From NCBI RefSeq assembly GCF_000686885.1, contig NZ_JMLU01000009.1, positions 1-64,000 of the forward strand: DNA of 64,000 nucleotides, read 5' to 3'. Source of the DNA: Flavobacterium sasangense DSM 21067 (GTDB lineage: Bacteria > Bacteroidota > Bacteroidia > Flavobacteriales > Flavobacteriaceae). The translations under genes were made by a program, and so were the position numbers. The notes under the pieces are model-generated. The model was not told the DNA's origin. It ran no database searches and worked only from the letters and a program-made list of their open reading frames with translations. Shown here in pieces: positions 28,736 through 38,778 of the stretch; within the stretch, counting starts at the first letter, position 1; every line of letters begins with the position of its first letter.

Positions 28736-29026
28736 TTAGATATTAGTATAAAAATCTATTGTTTCTCCCTCTTGTACTTGAACAACTGCTTTTTTGTAAG
28801 CATTTGTTTTACCACTGATTAAACCACTTTTGGTATATTTAACACTTCTATCAGCTCTATAGTTCATTGTATTAACTGCTACTACATTCACTCCAAAAGC
28901 AGCTTCAACAGCATTTTTGATTTGAATTTTATTTGCATTTTTAGCAACTACAAAACCAAAACGGTTAAAAACTTCACCATCTTTAGTTATTTTTTCAGTT
29001 ATAATAGGCTTAATTATGATGCTCAT
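28736..29026 (-). CDS. rplW: 50S ribosomal protein L23
   Basis: Tunnel-exit protein that binds trigger factor and SRP. The 96 residues start MSIIIKPIITEKITKDGEVF and include VAKNANKIQIKNAVEAAFGV and VNTMNYRADRSVKYTKSG. Canonical position between rplD (7 bases) and rplB (6 bases). Confidence 0.97.
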   Translation of the reverse strand: MSIIIKPIITEKITKDGEVFNRFGFVVAKNANKIQIKNAVEAAFGVNVVAVNTMNYRADRSVKYTKSGLISGKTNAYKKAVVQVQEGETIDFYTNI

Positions 29027-29033
29027 AATCTTA

Positions 29034-29663
29034 TTATTTACTTAAATTAGCTTCAATTCCGTCTACTGCACCCTCTAAAAGAACTAAACTTTTTGCATTT
29101 AAAATTGCATAAGTACTTAATTCTGAAGTAGTTACAACGCTAGACGCTTTTAAATTGCGTGACGACAAATATACATTTTTATTTGTATCGCCCAACACAA
29201 ATAAAGATTTTTTATTCTCTAACCCTAAAGCTTTCAATACGTTAATGAAATTTTTAGTGTTTGGTGTTTCAAATGTAAAATCTTCAACTACTACTAAATT
29301 TGACTCATTTACTTTTAAAGACAAAGCTGATTTACGAGCTAATCTTTTTAAGTTTTTATTCAATTTGAATGAGTAGCTTCTTGGTCTTGGCCCAAAAACT
29401 GTACCTCCACCTTTAAACAAAGGATTTTTAGCAGATCCTGCACGCGCAGTACCTGTACCTTTTTGTTTTTTAATTTTACGAGTACTTCCTGCAACCTCAG
29501 CTCTTTCTTTAGCTTTGTGAGTACCTTGTCTTTGATTAGCCAAATATTGCTTTACATCTAAGTAAACAGCATGTTTATTAGGCTCAATTGCGAAAACTGA
29601 ATCAGAAAGTTGAACTTTTCTTCCAGTTTCTTTTCCGTTGATATCTAAAACTTTTACTTCCAT
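29034..29663 (-). CDS. rplD: 50S ribosomal protein L4
   Basis: 50S protein whose loop reaches the exit tunnel; in enterics it also regulates the S10 operon. The chosen ATG at 29663 ([14 protein letters not shown], 209 residues) shares its A with the last base of the rplC stop codon (TAATG); an upstream reading would extend 15 residues into rplC. The conserved loop GTGTARAGSAKNPLFKGGG lies near residue 69. This coupling suggests translational linkage of L3 and L4. Confidence 0.97.
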   Translation of the reverse strand: MEVKVLDINGKETGRKVQLSDSVFAIEPNKHAVYLDVKQYLANQRQGTHKAKERAEVAGSTRKIKKQKGTGTARAGSAKNPLFKGGGTVFGPRPRSYSFKLNKNLKRLARKSALSLKVNESNLVVVEDFTFETPNTKNFINVLKALGLENKKSLFVLGDTNKNVYLSSRNLKASSVVTTSELSTYAILNAKSLVLLEGAVDGIEANLSK

Positions 29664-30280
29664 TACTTCTGAATGATTACATAAGAGTTTTTGTGACCAG
29701 GAACACAACCTTTTATTACTAAAAGATTTTTCTCACCTACCACTTTTAAAACTCTAAGGTTTTGTACTGTTACATTTTCTCCTCCAGTTCTTCCAGCCAT
29801 ACGCATTCCTTTGAATACTCTTGACGGATAAGACGAAGCTCCTACAGAACCTGGCGCTCTCAAACGGTTATGTTGACCATGCGTAGCTTGTCCAACACCA
29901 CCAAAACCATGACGTTTTACAACCCCTTGGAATCCTTTACCTTTTGATACACCAACAACATCAACAAATTCACCTTCAGCGAATAAGTCAACAGCGATTA
30001 CATCGCCCAATTTGTACTCCTCTTCAAAACCTTTGAATTCAACGACTTTTTTCTTTGCAGCTGTTCCCGCTTTCTTAAAGTGACCTAACTCAGCTTTAAT
30101 TGAACGTTTTTCAGCTTTGTCATCGAAACCTAACTGAATAGCAGAATATCCGTCTACTTCATTGGTTCTGACTTGGGTAACAACGCATGGACCACACTCG
30201 ATTACAGTACAAGGAATATTTTTCCCGTTCTCATCAAAGATGCTAGTCATGCCAATTTTTCTTCCGATTAACCCAGACAT
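29663..30280 (-). CDS. rplC: 50S ribosomal protein L3
   Basis: 50S assembly-initiator protein whose loop reaches the peptidyl-transferase centre. The 205 residues start [20 protein letters not shown] and contain [19 protein letters not shown] near 110 and [20 protein letters not shown] with the methylatable Gln region near 133. It is the first gene of the S10-spc-alpha transcript and has a predicted promoter about 75 bases upstream. Unlike in E. coli, rpsJ is not in this transcript but at the end of the str operon. Confidence 0.98.
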   Translation of the reverse strand: MSGLIGRKIGMTSIFDENGKNIPCTVIECGPCVVTQVRTNEVDGYSAIQLGFDDKAEKRSIKAELGHFKKAGTAAKKKVVEFKGFEEEYKLGDVIAVDLFAEGEFVDVVGVSKGKGFQGVVKRHGFGGVGQATHGQHNRLRAPGSVGASSYPSRVFKGMRMAGRTGGENVTVQNLRVLKVVGEKNLLVIKGCVPGHKNSYVIIQK

Positions 30281-30324
30281 ATTAAACTAATTATTAATTA
30301 AACTCTTATTTATAATACAAATAG

Positions 30325-30358
30325 TATTTGCACACTACTCATTTTGAGGGTGCAAATA
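30325..30358. promoter_or_regulatory. 9-bp inverted repeat overlapping the rplC -7 element
   Basis: TATTTGCAC and GTGCAAATA are perfect inverted repeats 16 bases apart. The right arm covers most of the -7 element, so it may be an operator or form a 5' leader hairpin around the transcription start. Either reading is inference. Confidence 0.45.
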
Positions 30359-30384
30359 TATAAATTATTTTTTAATTATCGCAA
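30353..30384 (-). promoter_or_regulatory. Promoter of the rplC operon (TTG-N21-TATATTTG)
   Basis: Minus strand TTG at 30384-30382, 21-base spacer and TATATTTG at 30360-30353. It lies between the rpsJ terminator and rplC, giving the long S10-spc-alpha cluster its own transcript with a leader of about 70 nt. Confidence 0.7.
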
Positions 30385-30448
30385 AAATAAATAGTTAAGC
30401 AAAATTTACTTTAAAAAAGCTCTTTTTACTCACTAAAAATGATAAGAA

Positions 30449-30487
30449 AAAAACCGTAATGCTTTCACATTAACGGTTTTTTTTTAT
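30449..30487 (-). terminator. Terminator of the str operon (after rpsJ)
   Basis: Minus-strand AACCGTTAATG / CATTACGGTT stem with a one-base bulge and six-base loop, followed by seven or more T. It lies 31 bases past the rpsJ stop and separates the str genes from rplC. Confidence 0.85.
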
Positions 30488-30517
30488 TTAATCATTGCTT
30501 TTTTGCAATGGTGTTTA

Positions 30518-30823
30518 TCACACTTTAATTTCTACTTCAACTCCTGAAGGTAACTCTAATTTCATTAAAGCATCGATAGTTTTAGAAGAAGAACTGTAGA
30601 TATCTAACAATCTCTTATAAGAACTTAATTCGAATTGCTCTCTTGATTTTTTGTTAACGTGTGGAGAACGTAATACAGTAAAAATCTTTTTGTGTGTTGG
30701 TAATGGAATTGGACCAGTTACCACAGCACCTGTACTTTTTACAGTCTTAACGATTTTCTCAGCAGATTTATCTACCAAGTTATGATCGTATGATTTTAAT
30801 TTTATTCTGATTTTTTGACTCAT
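30518..30823 (-). CDS. rpsJ: 30S ribosomal protein S10
   Basis: 30S head protein, also NusE in transcription antitermination. The 101 residues read [20 protein letters not shown] and contain the signature [20 protein letters not shown] (about 37-56). It lies 11 bases after fusA, at the end of the str operon, and is cut off from rplC by a terminator and a new promoter. Confidence 0.98.
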   Translation of the reverse strand: MSQKIRIKLKSYDHNLVDKSAEKIVKTVKSTGAVVTGPIPLPTHKKIFTVLRSPHVNKKSREQFELSSYKRLLDIYSSSSKTIDALMKLELPSGVEVEIKV

Positions 30824-30834
30824 TTTCTTAAAAA

Positions 30835-32991
30835 TTAAGCGTTACCTTTTGCTTTTTTGATTACAGCTTCTGAAATGTTAGAAGGTGTTTCTTCATAGTG
30901 AGAAAACTCCATTGTAGATGTAGCTCTACCAGAAGACAATGTTCTTAATGTAGTAACATAACCAAACATTTCTGATAAAGGAACATTAGCTTTAATAGTT
31001 TTAGCACCATTTCTATCACCCATATCATTTACTTGACCTCTACGACGGTTCAAGTCACCTACGATATCACCCATGTTTTCTTCAGGAGTAATAACTTCAA
31101 TTTTCATGATTGGCTCAAGAATAACAGCTCCTGCAGCTTTAGCCACTTCTTTATATCCCATTTTCGCAGCTAATTCGAAAGAAAGAGCATCAGAATCCAC
31201 AGGGTGGAAAGATCCGTCTAATAAAGTTACTTTTAAACTATCTACCTGATAACCTGCTAAAGGACCAGTTTTCATAGCTTCACGGAAACCTTTTTCAACA
31301 GCTGGAATATATTCTTTTGGTACGTTACCACCTTTAACTTCATTAACAAACTGTAACCCCATAGGAGCTTTACCGTCTACTAAATCAGCAGGCTCTAAAC
31401 GGAAAACGATATCACCAAATTTACCACGACCTCCAGATTGTTTTTTATAAACCTCTCTGTGTTGAGCAGACTTAGTGAACGCTTCTTTATATTCTACTTG
31501 TGGCTCACCTTGGTTAACCTCAACTTTGAACTCACGTTTCATACGATCTACAAGGATGTCTAAGTGTAACTCACCCATACCTGAAATAATCGTTTGACCT
31601 GAAGCCTCATCAGTTCTAACTGTAAACGTTGGATCTTCTTCAGCTAATTTAGCTAAAGCCATACCCATTTTATCAACGTCAGCTTTTGTTTTAGGCTCAA
31701 TCGCGATACCAATTACAGGATCAGGGAATTTCATTGACTCAAGAATAATTGGGTGTTTTTCATCACACATGGTGTCTCCAGTCTTGATATCTTTAAATCC
31801 TACAGCAGCTCCAATATCTCCAGCCTCAATATATTCGATTGGATTTTGTTTGTTAGCGTGCATTTGGTAGATACGAGAAATTCTTTCTTTGTTTCCTGAA
31901 CGTGTATTCAAGATGTAAGAACCAGCATCTAAACGACCTGAATAAGCACGGAAGAAAGCTAAACGACCAACGTAAGGGTCAGTAGCAATTTTAAATGCCA
32001 AAGCCGCGAAAGGCTCTTTTGTATCAGGGCGACGGATAATTTTCTTTTGATCTTCTTCTAATAAATCAGCATCATCAGGGTGAATTCCTTCGATACCTTC
32101 TTTATCTAATGGAGATGGTAAATACTTACAAACCGCATCTAACATGAATTGAACTCCTTTATTTTTGAAAGAAGAACCAGCAATCATAGGAATGATAGCC
32201 ATGTCAATTGTAGCTGCACGTAAAGCATTGTTGATTTCTTCCTCAGTAATTGAGTTTTCATCTTCCATATACTTTTCTAATAAGTTTTCGTCGTAAGTAG
32301 CAATCTCTTCAATTAAAATTGAACGATACTCTTTTACTTCGTCAACCATATCAGCAGGAATGTCGATAATATCGAAAGTAGCACCTTGAGTTTCATCATG
32401 CCATACGATAGCCTGATTTTTAACTAAGTCAACTACTCCTTTGAAATCAGCTTCTTCACCAATTGGTAAAGTAATCGCTACTGCGTTTGATTTCAACATA
32501 TCTTTTACTTGCTGACAAACTCCTAAGAAGTTAGAACCTTGACGGTCCATTTTATTTACGAATCCCATACGTGGAACTCTATATTGATCAGCTAATCTCC
32601 AGTTAGTTTCAGATTGAGGCTCAACACCATCAACCGCACTAAATAAGAACACTAAACCATCTAATACACGTAACGAACGGTTTACCTCTACTGTAAAGTC
32701 AACGTGACCAGGAGTATCGATAATGTTAAAGTGATACGATTTAGATTCTGGTAAAACTTTACCTTGGTTTGTTGGAAAATTCCACTCACAAGTTGTTGCA
32801 GCAGAAGTAATTGTAATACCTCTTTCTTGCTCTTGTGCCATCCAGTCCATTGTTGCAGCACCATCGTGTACTTCACCAATTTTGTGTGATTTCCCTGTAT
32901 AGAATAAGATACGCTCAGTTGTTGTTGTTTTACCAGCATCAATGTGAGCAGCAATTCCAATATTTCTTGTATATTTTAAATCTCTAGCCAT
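30835..32991 (-). CDS. fusA: Elongation factor G
   Basis: GTPase driving translocation and, with RRF, ribosome recycling. The 718 residues have the G domain motifs [15 protein letters not shown] (about 15-29), DTPGHVDF near 92 and NKMDR near 146. Domains II-V follow, with the domain [18 protein letters not shown] region near 607. The G1 loop reads AHIDAGKT as in canonical EF-G. It is transcribed with rpsL, rpsG and rpsJ. Confidence 0.97.
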   Translation of the reverse strand: MARDLKYTRNIGIAAHIDAGKTTTTERILFYTGKSHKIGEVHDGAATMDWMAQEQERGITITSAATTCEWNFPTNQGKVLPESKSYHFNIIDTPGHVDFTVEVNRSLRVLDGLVFLFSAVDGVEPQSETNWRLADQYRVPRMGFVNKMDRQGSNFLGVCQQVKDMLKSNAVAITLPIGEEADFKGVVDLVKNQAIVWHDETQGATFDIIDIPADMVDEVKEYRSILIEEIATYDENLLEKYMEDENSITEEEINNALRAATIDMAIIPMIAGSSFKNKGVQFMLDAVCKYLPSPLDKEGIEGIHPDDADLLEEDQKKIIRRPDTKEPFAALAFKIATDPYVGRLAFFRAYSGRLDAGSYILNTRSGNKERISRIYQMHANKQNPIEYIEAGDIGAAVGFKDIKTGDTMCDEKHPIILESMKFPDPVIGIAIEPKTKADVDKMGMALAKLAEEDPTFTVRTDEASGQTIISGMGELHLDILVDRMKREFKVEVNQGEPQVEYKEAFTKSAQHREVYKKQSGGRGKFGDIVFRLEPADLVDGKAPMGLQFVNEVKGGNVPKEYIPAVEKGFREAMKTGPLAGYQVDSLKVTLLDGSFHPVDSDALSFELAAKMGYKEVAKAAGAVILEPIMKIEVITPEENMGDIVGDLNRRRGQVNDMGDRNGAKTIKANVPLSEMFGYVTTLRTLSSGRATSTMEFSHYEETPSNISEAVIKKAKGNA

Positions 32992-33002
32992 TTCTATACG
33001 AA

Positions 33003-33479
33003 TTAAAATCTAAAGTGAGAGAATGCTTTATTAGCATCTGCCATTTTGTGAGTATCCATTCTTTTCTTAACAGCAGCACCTTCTTCTTTAGCCGCAGCTA
33101 AAATTTCAGAAGCTAATTTTCCTGCCATTGATTTTTCGTTTCTTCTTCTTGCATAAAGAATCATCCATTTGATAGCGTAAGAAATCTTTCTATCTGGACG
33201 AATTTGCATTGGAATTTGGAAAGTAGCTCCACCCACTCTACGTGAACGAACTTCTACGTGAGGCATAACATTAGTTAATGCATCTTTCCAAATCTCTAAA
33301 GCAGTTTTTTCTGCATCTTGCTTTTTAGTTTCAACGATTTCTAATGCATCATAGAAAACTTTAAAAGCTGTTGATTTTTTACCATCCCACATTAAGTTAT
33401 TCACGAAACGTGTTACTAACTGATCGTTAAATTTCGGATCCGGTAAAAGGGGTCTTTTTTTGGCCGCTCTTTTTCTCAT
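33003..33479 (-). CDS. rpsG: 30S ribosomal protein S7
   Basis: Primary 16S-binding head protein contacting E-site tRNA. The 158 residues start [20 protein letters not shown], contain the [19 protein letters not shown] hairpin near 76 and end [17 protein letters not shown]. It lies 25 bases after rpsL and 11 before fusA. Confidence 0.98.
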   Translation of the reverse strand: MRKRAAKKRPLLPDPKFNDQLVTRFVNNLMWDGKKSTAFKVFYDALEIVETKKQDAEKTALEIWKDALTNVMPHVEVRSRRVGGATFQIPMQIRPDRKISYAIKWMILYARRRNEKSMAGKLASEILAAAKEEGAAVKKRMDTHKMADANKAFSHFRF

Positions 33480-33504
33480 GTCTTTTCTTTAAAAGATTTT
33501 TAAA

Positions 33505-33912
33505 TTACTTTTTCTTTCCAGTTGGTGCAGGTGCTTGTCCTGGTTTTGGACGTTTTGCTCCATACTTAGATCTACGTTGTGTTCTTCCTGCAACACCCGC
33601 AGTGTCTAATGCTCCACGTACGATGTGGTAACGTACACCTGGTAAATCTTTTACTCTTCCACCTCTAACTAATACTATCGAGTGCTCTTGTAGATTGTGA
33701 CCTTCTCCAGGAATGTATGCATTCACCTCGTTACCGTTTGTTAAACGAACCCTAGCTACCTTTCTCATTGCTGAGTTTGGTTTTTTAGGAGTTGTTGTGT
33801 AAACACGAGTACACACACCTCTTCTTTGAGGACAAGAATCTAAAGCAGCCGATTTACTCTTCTTAGTTATTTGGGTTCTCCCTGTTCTTACTAATTGTTG
33901 AATTGTTGGCAT
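33505..33912 (-). CDS. rpsL: 30S ribosomal protein S12
   Basis: Decoding-centre protein and streptomycin target. The 135 residues start [20 protein letters not shown]. The loop [10 protein letters not shown] keeps lysine at the site where resistance changes arise in E. coli (Lys42, residue 43 counting Met), and [13 protein letters not shown] keeps the second lysine, so the allele looks wild type. First gene of the str operon, with a full promoter match upstream. Confidence 0.98.
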   Translation of the reverse strand: MPTIQQLVRTGRTQITKKSKSAALDSCPQRRGVCTRVYTTTPKKPNSAMRKVARVRLTNGNEVNAYIPGEGHNLQEHSIVLVRGGRVKDLPGVRYHIVRGALDTAGVAGRTQRRSKYGAKRPKPGQAPAPTGKKK

Positions 33913-33965
33913 AATTAAATACTAAAAATTTTTACTGTTTAAAATTCCCGCTTTTTACGGGGTTG

Positions 33966-33995
33966 CAAATGTAGGAATTATTTTTTACTTTCCAA
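33966..33995 (-). promoter_or_regulatory. Promoter of the str operon (TTG-N19-TACATTTG)
   Basis: Minus strand TTG at 33995-33993, 19-base spacer and TACATTTG at 33973-33966. The predicted leader of about 50 nt begins with a small CCCG/CGGG hairpin (33947-33961). Confidence 0.72.
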
Positions 33996-34097
33996 ATCAT
34001 AATTTATTAATTTTCAATGCAATTGTAATTTTGTAGTATTTTGATTGGTATTGAGTTACAAAAAAGAAAGATCAAAATTCCGATGAATTGTTGCATT

Positions 34098-34122
34098 AGA
34101 TTCTGAAACAAGTTCAGAATGA
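34098..34122. repeat. Dispersed palindrome, copy 1 (ATTCTGAA type)
   Basis: ATTCTGAA, five-base loop ACAAG, TTCAGAAT, embedded in TTAG...GACAAAG. Two related palindromes occur at 43826-43893 with matching flanks but different, still complementary, stem bases. Confidence 0.7.
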
Positions 34123-34170
34123 CAAAGTAGATATAAAATTTATTTTACTTTTTTTCGTTTCTTTACCGCT

Positions 34171-35832
34171 ATGAAATTACTCTTGGGTTTAATACTGTTT
34201 TTTTGTTTCCAATTTTCGTTGGGACAAAATTTCTATTTAAACATAAAAGGAGCTTCGGAAATTGAAAACAAAACCATTGATAGTTTACAATACGAAATCA
34301 AACACGCTTCGGTGGCTTCTATTTTAGAAGAACAAAAACGTTTTGAAAACAAGTTAACGAATCAAGGCTTTTTTGATTGGCAGTTATTGGAACAGAAAAA
34401 AGTAAACGATAGCAGTTTTGTTTTCAAATACAATTTGGGAAATTCGATAAAAAACAACACAATATATATAGGTAAACTTTCTGCCCAAGAAAAATCGCTG
34501 TTGCAATTAGAAAGTGATTCGTTAATTATTGCCACGAATGAAGTGGAGAATTTTATGAAAAGTAAAATCGCTTTATTGGAAAAGAAAGGTTATTCATTAG
34601 CGAATTTGCAATTGATTAATCAGCAAAAAAATGAAAATAGTTTGTTTTCTGAATTGCTACTAAAACTCAATGCTAAAAGAAATATTACCGATTTAGTCAT
34701 TGTAGGTTATGATAAATTTCCAGCTGGGATTAAAAAAGCAATTACCAAGAAAGCCAAAAAAGCTACTTTCAACCAAGACAATTTAAAACAGATTAACGAT
34801 ACTTTTGACAAATTACAATTCGTTAATCAAATCAAATACCCAGAAATTTTATTCACCACCGATTCGACAAAGATTTTTGTCTATGTTGAAAAATCGAAAC
34901 CTAACAAATTTGATGGTTTTATCGGATTTTCTAATGACGATAAAAGTAAATTAACTTTTAATGGCTATTTAGATTTGCAATTGCAAAACATTTTAAACAC
35001 CGGAGAAAAATTCAATTTGTACTGGAAAAACGATGGCAACAAACAAACTTCATTTAACATCGGAACAGAATTGCCGTATATCTTCAAAAGTCCTATTGGA
35101 ATTAAAGCCAATTTGAGAATTTTTAAACAAGATTCCACTTTTCAGAATACCATGACCGATTTGAATTTGGGTTACTATTTCGCTTACAACACGAAAGCTT
35201 TTGTAGGTTATCAAAAAACAACTTCTGTAGATATTCAGAATACGAATTCGTTTAGTTTGAATGATTTTACTAACACCTTTTTAACTTCAAGTTTTGAACA
35301 TCTTGAATTGAATCCTGATAGTTTTATTTTTCCTGAAAGAGCAAAAATTCTAGTAAAATTTGGAACAGGAAATCGAACTATTGCATCTCAGAAAACGAGT
35401 CAGTTTTTTACGCAATTAGATATGAGTTACAATTTTAATCTAAATGCCAAAAACAGCATTTTTGTTCGAAATCAGACTTTTTATTTACAAAGTGATGATT
35501 ATGTAATTAACGAATTGTTCCGATTTGGAGGAATTAATTCGATTAGAGGTTTTAACGAAAACAGCTTACAAGCGAATGCCTTTAGCGGAATCATAGCAGA
35601 ATATCGTTATTTATTAGCTTCTAATTTATATTTACATTCCATAACTGATTTCGGTTATTTTCAAGACAAAACTTCTAAGATTGAAGACCGATTATTAGGT
35701 TTAGGATTCGGATTTGGATTATTTACCAAAAATGGTTTATTTAATTTGGTTTACGCTAATGGAAGCACGAGCGAGCAAGCCATAAAACTTTCGAATTCTA
35801 TTGTGCATATTAGTTTTAAAACGAATTTCTAA
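34171..35832 (+). CDS. Omp85/BamA-like outer-membrane protein
   Basis: Outer-membrane beta-barrel of the Omp85/TPS superfamily, 553 residues. A signal peptide (MKLLLGLILFFCFQFSLGQ) is followed by about 200 residues that probably hold one or two POTRA domains (TDLVIVGYDKFPAGIKKAIT near 173). A C-terminal barrel has alternating hydrophobic strands and the family hallmark GGINSIRGFNENSL near 451 (IRGF motif). It ends in a phenylalanine (FKTNF), as barrel proteins often do. It is smaller than BamA (about 800), nearer in size to TamA. The substrate is unknown. It stands alone, 53 bases before rlmB. Confidence 0.85.
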   Translation: MKLLLGLILFFCFQFSLGQNFYLNIKGASEIENKTIDSLQYEIKHASVASILEEQKRFENKLTNQGFFDWQLLEQKKVNDSSFVFKYNLGNSIKNNTIYIGKLSAQEKSLLQLESDSLIIATNEVENFMKSKIALLEKKGYSLANLQLINQQKNENSLFSELLLKLNAKRNITDLVIVGYDKFPAGIKKAITKKAKKATFNQDNLKQINDTFDKLQFVNQIKYPEILFTTDSTKIFVYVEKSKPNKFDGFIGFSNDDKSKLTFNGYLDLQLQNILNTGEKFNLYWKNDGNKQTSFNIGTELPYIFKSPIGIKANLRIFKQDSTFQNTMTDLNLGYYFAYNTKAFVGYQKTTSVDIQNTNSFSLNDFTNTFLTSSFEHLELNPDSFIFPERAKILVKFGTGNRTIASQKTSQFFTQLDMSYNFNLNAKNSIFVRNQTFYLQSDDYVINELFRFGGINSIRGFNENSLQANAFSGIIAEYRYLLASNLYLHSITDFGYFQDKTSKIEDRLLGLGFGFGLFTKNGLFNLVYANGSTSEQAIKLSNSIVHISFKTNF

Positions 35833-35873
35833 TTCACTAAATTAGAAACACTCCAAAAATCAAACTAAAATCC

Positions 35874-35881
35874 TATCTTTG
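35874..35881 (+). promoter_or_regulatory. -7 promoter element for rlmB
   Basis: TATCTTTG, an exact TAnnTTTG match, followed after four bases by the rlmB ATG. Expected transcription start coincides with the start codon, implying a leaderless message. Confidence 0.62.
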
Positions 35882-35885
35882 CACC

Positions 35886-36620
35886 ATGGAAAAAGACAAC
35901 CAAATATTCGGGATTAGAGCAATAATTGAAGCAATTAACGCTAAAAAGGAAATTGATAAAGTGTTCGTTCAAAAAGATGCACAAGGTGATTTGATGCAAG
36001 ATTTGATGAAAACGATGAAAAGAAACAACATCAACTTCTCTTACGTTCCTGTTGAAAAACTAAACCGATTAACTCCAAATAATCACCAAGGTGCGGTGGC
36101 AACCATTGCTCCTATTTCTTTTGTTTCGTTAGAAACTATGGTTGAAAATGTTATTGAAAGTGGTAAAAAACCTTTATTCCTAATTTTAGACCAATTGTCT
36201 GATGCGCGTAACTTTGGCGCTATCATTAGAACCGCAGAATGTACAGGTGTTGACGGAATTATTATCCAAAAACAAGGTTCAGCTCCTGTGAATGGTGATA
36301 CGGTTAAAACTTCGGCTGGAGCTGTTTTTAATGTACCTATTTGTAAAGTTGACCACATAAAAGATGCTATTTTCTATTTACAAGGAAGCGGAATCAAAAC
36401 CGTTGCTGCCACTGAAAAAACAGACCAACACATTTACGATATCAACTTCAACGAAGGTGTTGCCATTATTATGGGTAGCGAAGACAGAGGAGTAAATCCT
36501 TCTGTGTTGAAAATTGTAGATGAAAAAGCAAAATTACCAATGTTTGGAACTATCGAATCATTGAATGTTTCAGTGGCTTGTGGTGCATTTTTGTATGAGA
36601 CGGTAAGACAGAGAATGTAG
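35886..36620 (+). CDS. rlmB: 23S rRNA 2'-O-methyltransferase RlmB (SpoU family)
   Basis: SPOUT-class methyltransferase, 244 residues, expected to methylate the 2'-OH of G2251 in 23S rRNA. The N-terminal substrate-binding domain (IFGIRAIIEAINAKKEIDKV) is followed by the knotted SAM-binding domain: LILDQLSDARNFGAIIRTAE (about 99-118), AIIMGSEDRGVNPSVL near 195 and the knot SLNVSVACGAFLYE near 225. A TATCTTTG element lies four bases before the ATG. A terminator follows the stop. Other TrmH-like proteins cannot be excluded, but the N-terminal domain and length fit RlmB. Confidence 0.93.
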   Translation: MEKDNQIFGIRAIIEAINAKKEIDKVFVQKDAQGDLMQDLMKTMKRNNINFSYVPVEKLNRLTPNNHQGAVATIAPISFVSLETMVENVIESGKKPLFLILDQLSDARNFGAIIRTAECTGVDGIIIQKQGSAPVNGDTVKTSAGAVFNVPICKVDHIKDAIFYLQGSGIKTVAATEKTDQHIYDINFNEGVAIIMGSEDRGVNPSVLKIVDEKAKLPMFGTIESLNVSVACGAFLYETVRQRM

Positions 36621-36647
36621 TAATCACACTTTTAAATATTTTTTACT

Positions 36648-36676
36648 AAAAGCTTCCAAAATAATGGAGGCTTTTT
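36648..36676 (+). terminator. Terminator after rlmB
   Basis: AAAGCTTCCA / TGGAGGCTTT stem with one mismatch and a six-base loop, followed by a T-run. It abuts the end of the convergent rhomboid gene. Confidence 0.75.
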
Positions 36677-37428
36677 TACTTCTTCCCTCCCAAAAACTCA
36701 TAAACCACTTTCATAGAAGAATTAAAATATTCTTTAATCACTTCTTCTGGTTTTGGTGGTGGATTGAAATTTCCTTTCTCGTCGAAGTTTTTCATAAATG
36801 GATCGAGTTCAGGATTGAAATCGGGTTTTTCCCATTCGTAGAAAATAGGTTTTGAAAATTGAGGTGTTTTTAAGATTAACGCTAAAGCTAAACCAACAAT
36901 AAATCCTGCTAAATGACCTTCCCAAGAAATGCCTTCTTTTACATTCGGAAACATATACCAAACACTTCCACCATATAAAATTACGATGGTGAATGATAAA
37001 GCTACTAATCGATAATATTTAGTAAAAATACCTTTGAAGAAAATAAAACTCACCAAAGCATAAATTAATCCGCTGGCGCCAATATGATAACTTGGTCTTC
37101 CCAACAACCAAGTTCCCAATCCTGAAAACAGAATTCCTAAAAACAAAACCACGAACGATTGCTCTTTGTAGAAATACCTCAAAATAGGCAACAACACTAA
37201 TAATGCAACGGAATTATTTGCCAAATGCTCAATATCGCCATGCAAAAATGGACTAAATAGAATTCCTTTTAATCCATACACTTCTCTTGGATAAATTCCA
37301 AAATGCGATAAATTATGTTGAAATTGTAATTCGTACCAAAAAACCAACCATAAAGTCAATACAAAAAATAACGGCAATAAAATGACCGCTTTTGTAAACT
37401 GAAAAGGATTATCGTGCTGTTTTTCCAT
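36676..37428 (-). CDS. Rhomboid-family intramembrane serine protease
   Basis: Polytopic membrane protease, 250 residues from the chosen ATG, with about six hydrophobic helices. The catalytic serine lies in HIGASGLIYALV near residue 118 (GxSG motif) and the histidine in WEGHLAGFIVGLALAL near 170, the usual dyad. A soluble Pro/Glu-rich C-terminal tail follows (NPELDPFMKNFDEKG). The ATG at 37428 is preferred because a TATCTTTG promoter element almost touches the ATG at 37440. Substrates are unknown. The gene diverges from rarA. Confidence 0.9.
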   Translation of the reverse strand: MEKQHDNPFQFTKAVILLPLFFVLTLWLVFWYELQFQHNLSHFGIYPREVYGLKGILFSPFLHGDIEHLANNSVALLVLLPILRYFYKEQSFVVLFLGILFSGLGTWLLGRPSYHIGASGLIYALVSFIFFKGIFTKYYRLVALSFTIVILYGGSVWYMFPNVKEGISWEGHLAGFIVGLALALILKTPQFSKPIFYEWEKPDFNPELDPFMKNFDEKGNFNPPPKPEEVIKEYFNSSMKVVYEFLGGKK

Positions 37429-37441
37429 ATTGATTTGCATT

Positions 37442-37449
37442 CAAAGATA
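37442..37449 (-). promoter_or_regulatory. -7 promoter element for the rhomboid gene
   Basis: TATCTTTG on the minus strand, exact TAnnTTTG match, ending two bases before one ATG and 14 bases before the next in-frame ATG. The expected transcription start falls at or past the first ATG, favouring the second. Confidence 0.55.
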
Positions 37450-37500
37450 AAGCCAAAAATATTTCTATGCACATTTGTCATAAAATTGTAATTTTACGTC

Positions 37501-38778
37501 ATGAATCAACCATTAGCCGAACGCATTCGCCCACAACAATTATCGGATTACATCAGCCAATTGCATTTAATTGGACCTGAGGGTTCTTTAACGCAACAAA
37601 TTGCCAAAGGATTAATTCCAAGTTTGATTTTATGGGGACCACCCGGAACCGGAAAAACCACCTTGGCACAAATCATGGCACAAGAAAGCAAACGTCCGTT
37701 TTACCAACTTAGTGCTATACATTCAGGTGTGAAAGACATTCGTGAAGTAATCGAAAAAGCGAAACAAAGCAGTGGTTTATTCACCGCAAAAAATCCGATT
37801 TTATTTATTGATGAGATTCATCGTTTTTCAAAATCGCAACAAGATTCATTGTTGGCAGCGGTGGAAAAAGGCTGGGTAACTTTGATTGGAGCAACAACTG
37901 AAAATCCGAGTTTTGAGGTTATTCCCGCTTTATTGTCAAGATGTCAGGTTTATGTTTTGAATGCGTTTACCAAAGACGATTTAGAAGCCTTATTGCATCG
38001 TGCGATGAAAACCGATGTTCAGCTACAAAACAAAAATATCCAATTAGTAGAAACCGAAGCTTTATTGCGACTTTCGGGCGGCGATGGTAGAAAGTTATTG
38101 AATATTTTCGAATTGGTTATCAATGCAACCGAAAGCGATACCATTGAAATTACGAATGAAAAAGTAATACAATTGGTGCAAAAAAATACGGTGTTGTATG
38201 ACAAAACAGGCGAACAACATTACGATATAGTTTCAGCTTTTATCAAATCAATTCGTGGAAGTGACCCAAATGGTGCGGTGTATTGGTTAGCTCGAATGAT
38301 TGAAGGTGGAGAAGATGTAAAATTCATCGCCCGAAGAATGCTTATTTTAGCAAGTGAAGATATTGGAAATGCAAATCCAACCGCTTTAATTATGGCAAAT
38401 AATACGTTTCAAGCCGTAACCACTATTGGTTATCCAGAAAGCCGAATTATTTTGAGTCAATGCGCAATTTATTTAGCAACTTCGGCAAAAAGTAATGCAA
38501 GTTACATGGCAATTGGAAAAGCGCAACAAATGGTAAAACAAACAGGAGATTTACCTGTTCCAATTCATTTACGAAATGCACCAACCAAATTAATGAAAGA
38601 ATTGGGTTACGGTGAAGAATACAAATATTCACACGACTTCCCAAATAACTTTGCCGAGCAAGAATTTTTGCCAACCGAAATTTCAGAAACTAAATTTTTT
38701 GAACCAGGCGAAAATGCTCGCGAAAAAGAATTACGTCAGTTTTTGAAAAATCGATGGAAAGATAAGTATGGTTATTAA
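37501..38778 (+). CDS. rarA: Replication-associated recombination protein A (RarA/MgsA)
   Basis: Clamp-loader-like AAA+ ATPase acting at stalled replication forks. The 425 residues begin PLAERIRPQQLSDYISQ. They have Walker A GPPGTGKTT (47-54), Walker B LFIDEIHRF (101-109) with Asp104-Glu105, sensor 1 GATTENPSFEV near 131 and the C-terminal tetramerisation domain (GSDPNGAVYWLARMIEGGED near 257). Length and order match RarA. Its stop codon abuts that of the convergent downstream gene with no spacer. Confidence 0.96.
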   Translation: MNQPLAERIRPQQLSDYISQLHLIGPEGSLTQQIAKGLIPSLILWGPPGTGKTTLAQIMAQESKRPFYQLSAIHSGVKDIREVIEKAKQSSGLFTAKNPILFIDEIHRFSKSQQDSLLAAVEKGWVTLIGATTENPSFEVIPALLSRCQVYVLNAFTKDDLEALLHRAMKTDVQLQNKNIQLVETEALLRLSGGDGRKLLNIFELVINATESDTIEITNEKVIQLVQKNTVLYDKTGEQHYDIVSAFIKSIRGSDPNGAVYWLARMIEGGEDVKFIARRMLILASEDIGNANPTALIMANNTFQAVTTIGYPESRIILSQCAIYLATSAKSNASYMAIGKAQQMVKQTGDLPVPIHLRNAPTKLMKELGYGEEYKYSHDFPNNFAEQEFLPTEISETKFFEPGENAREKELRQFLKNRWKDKYGY

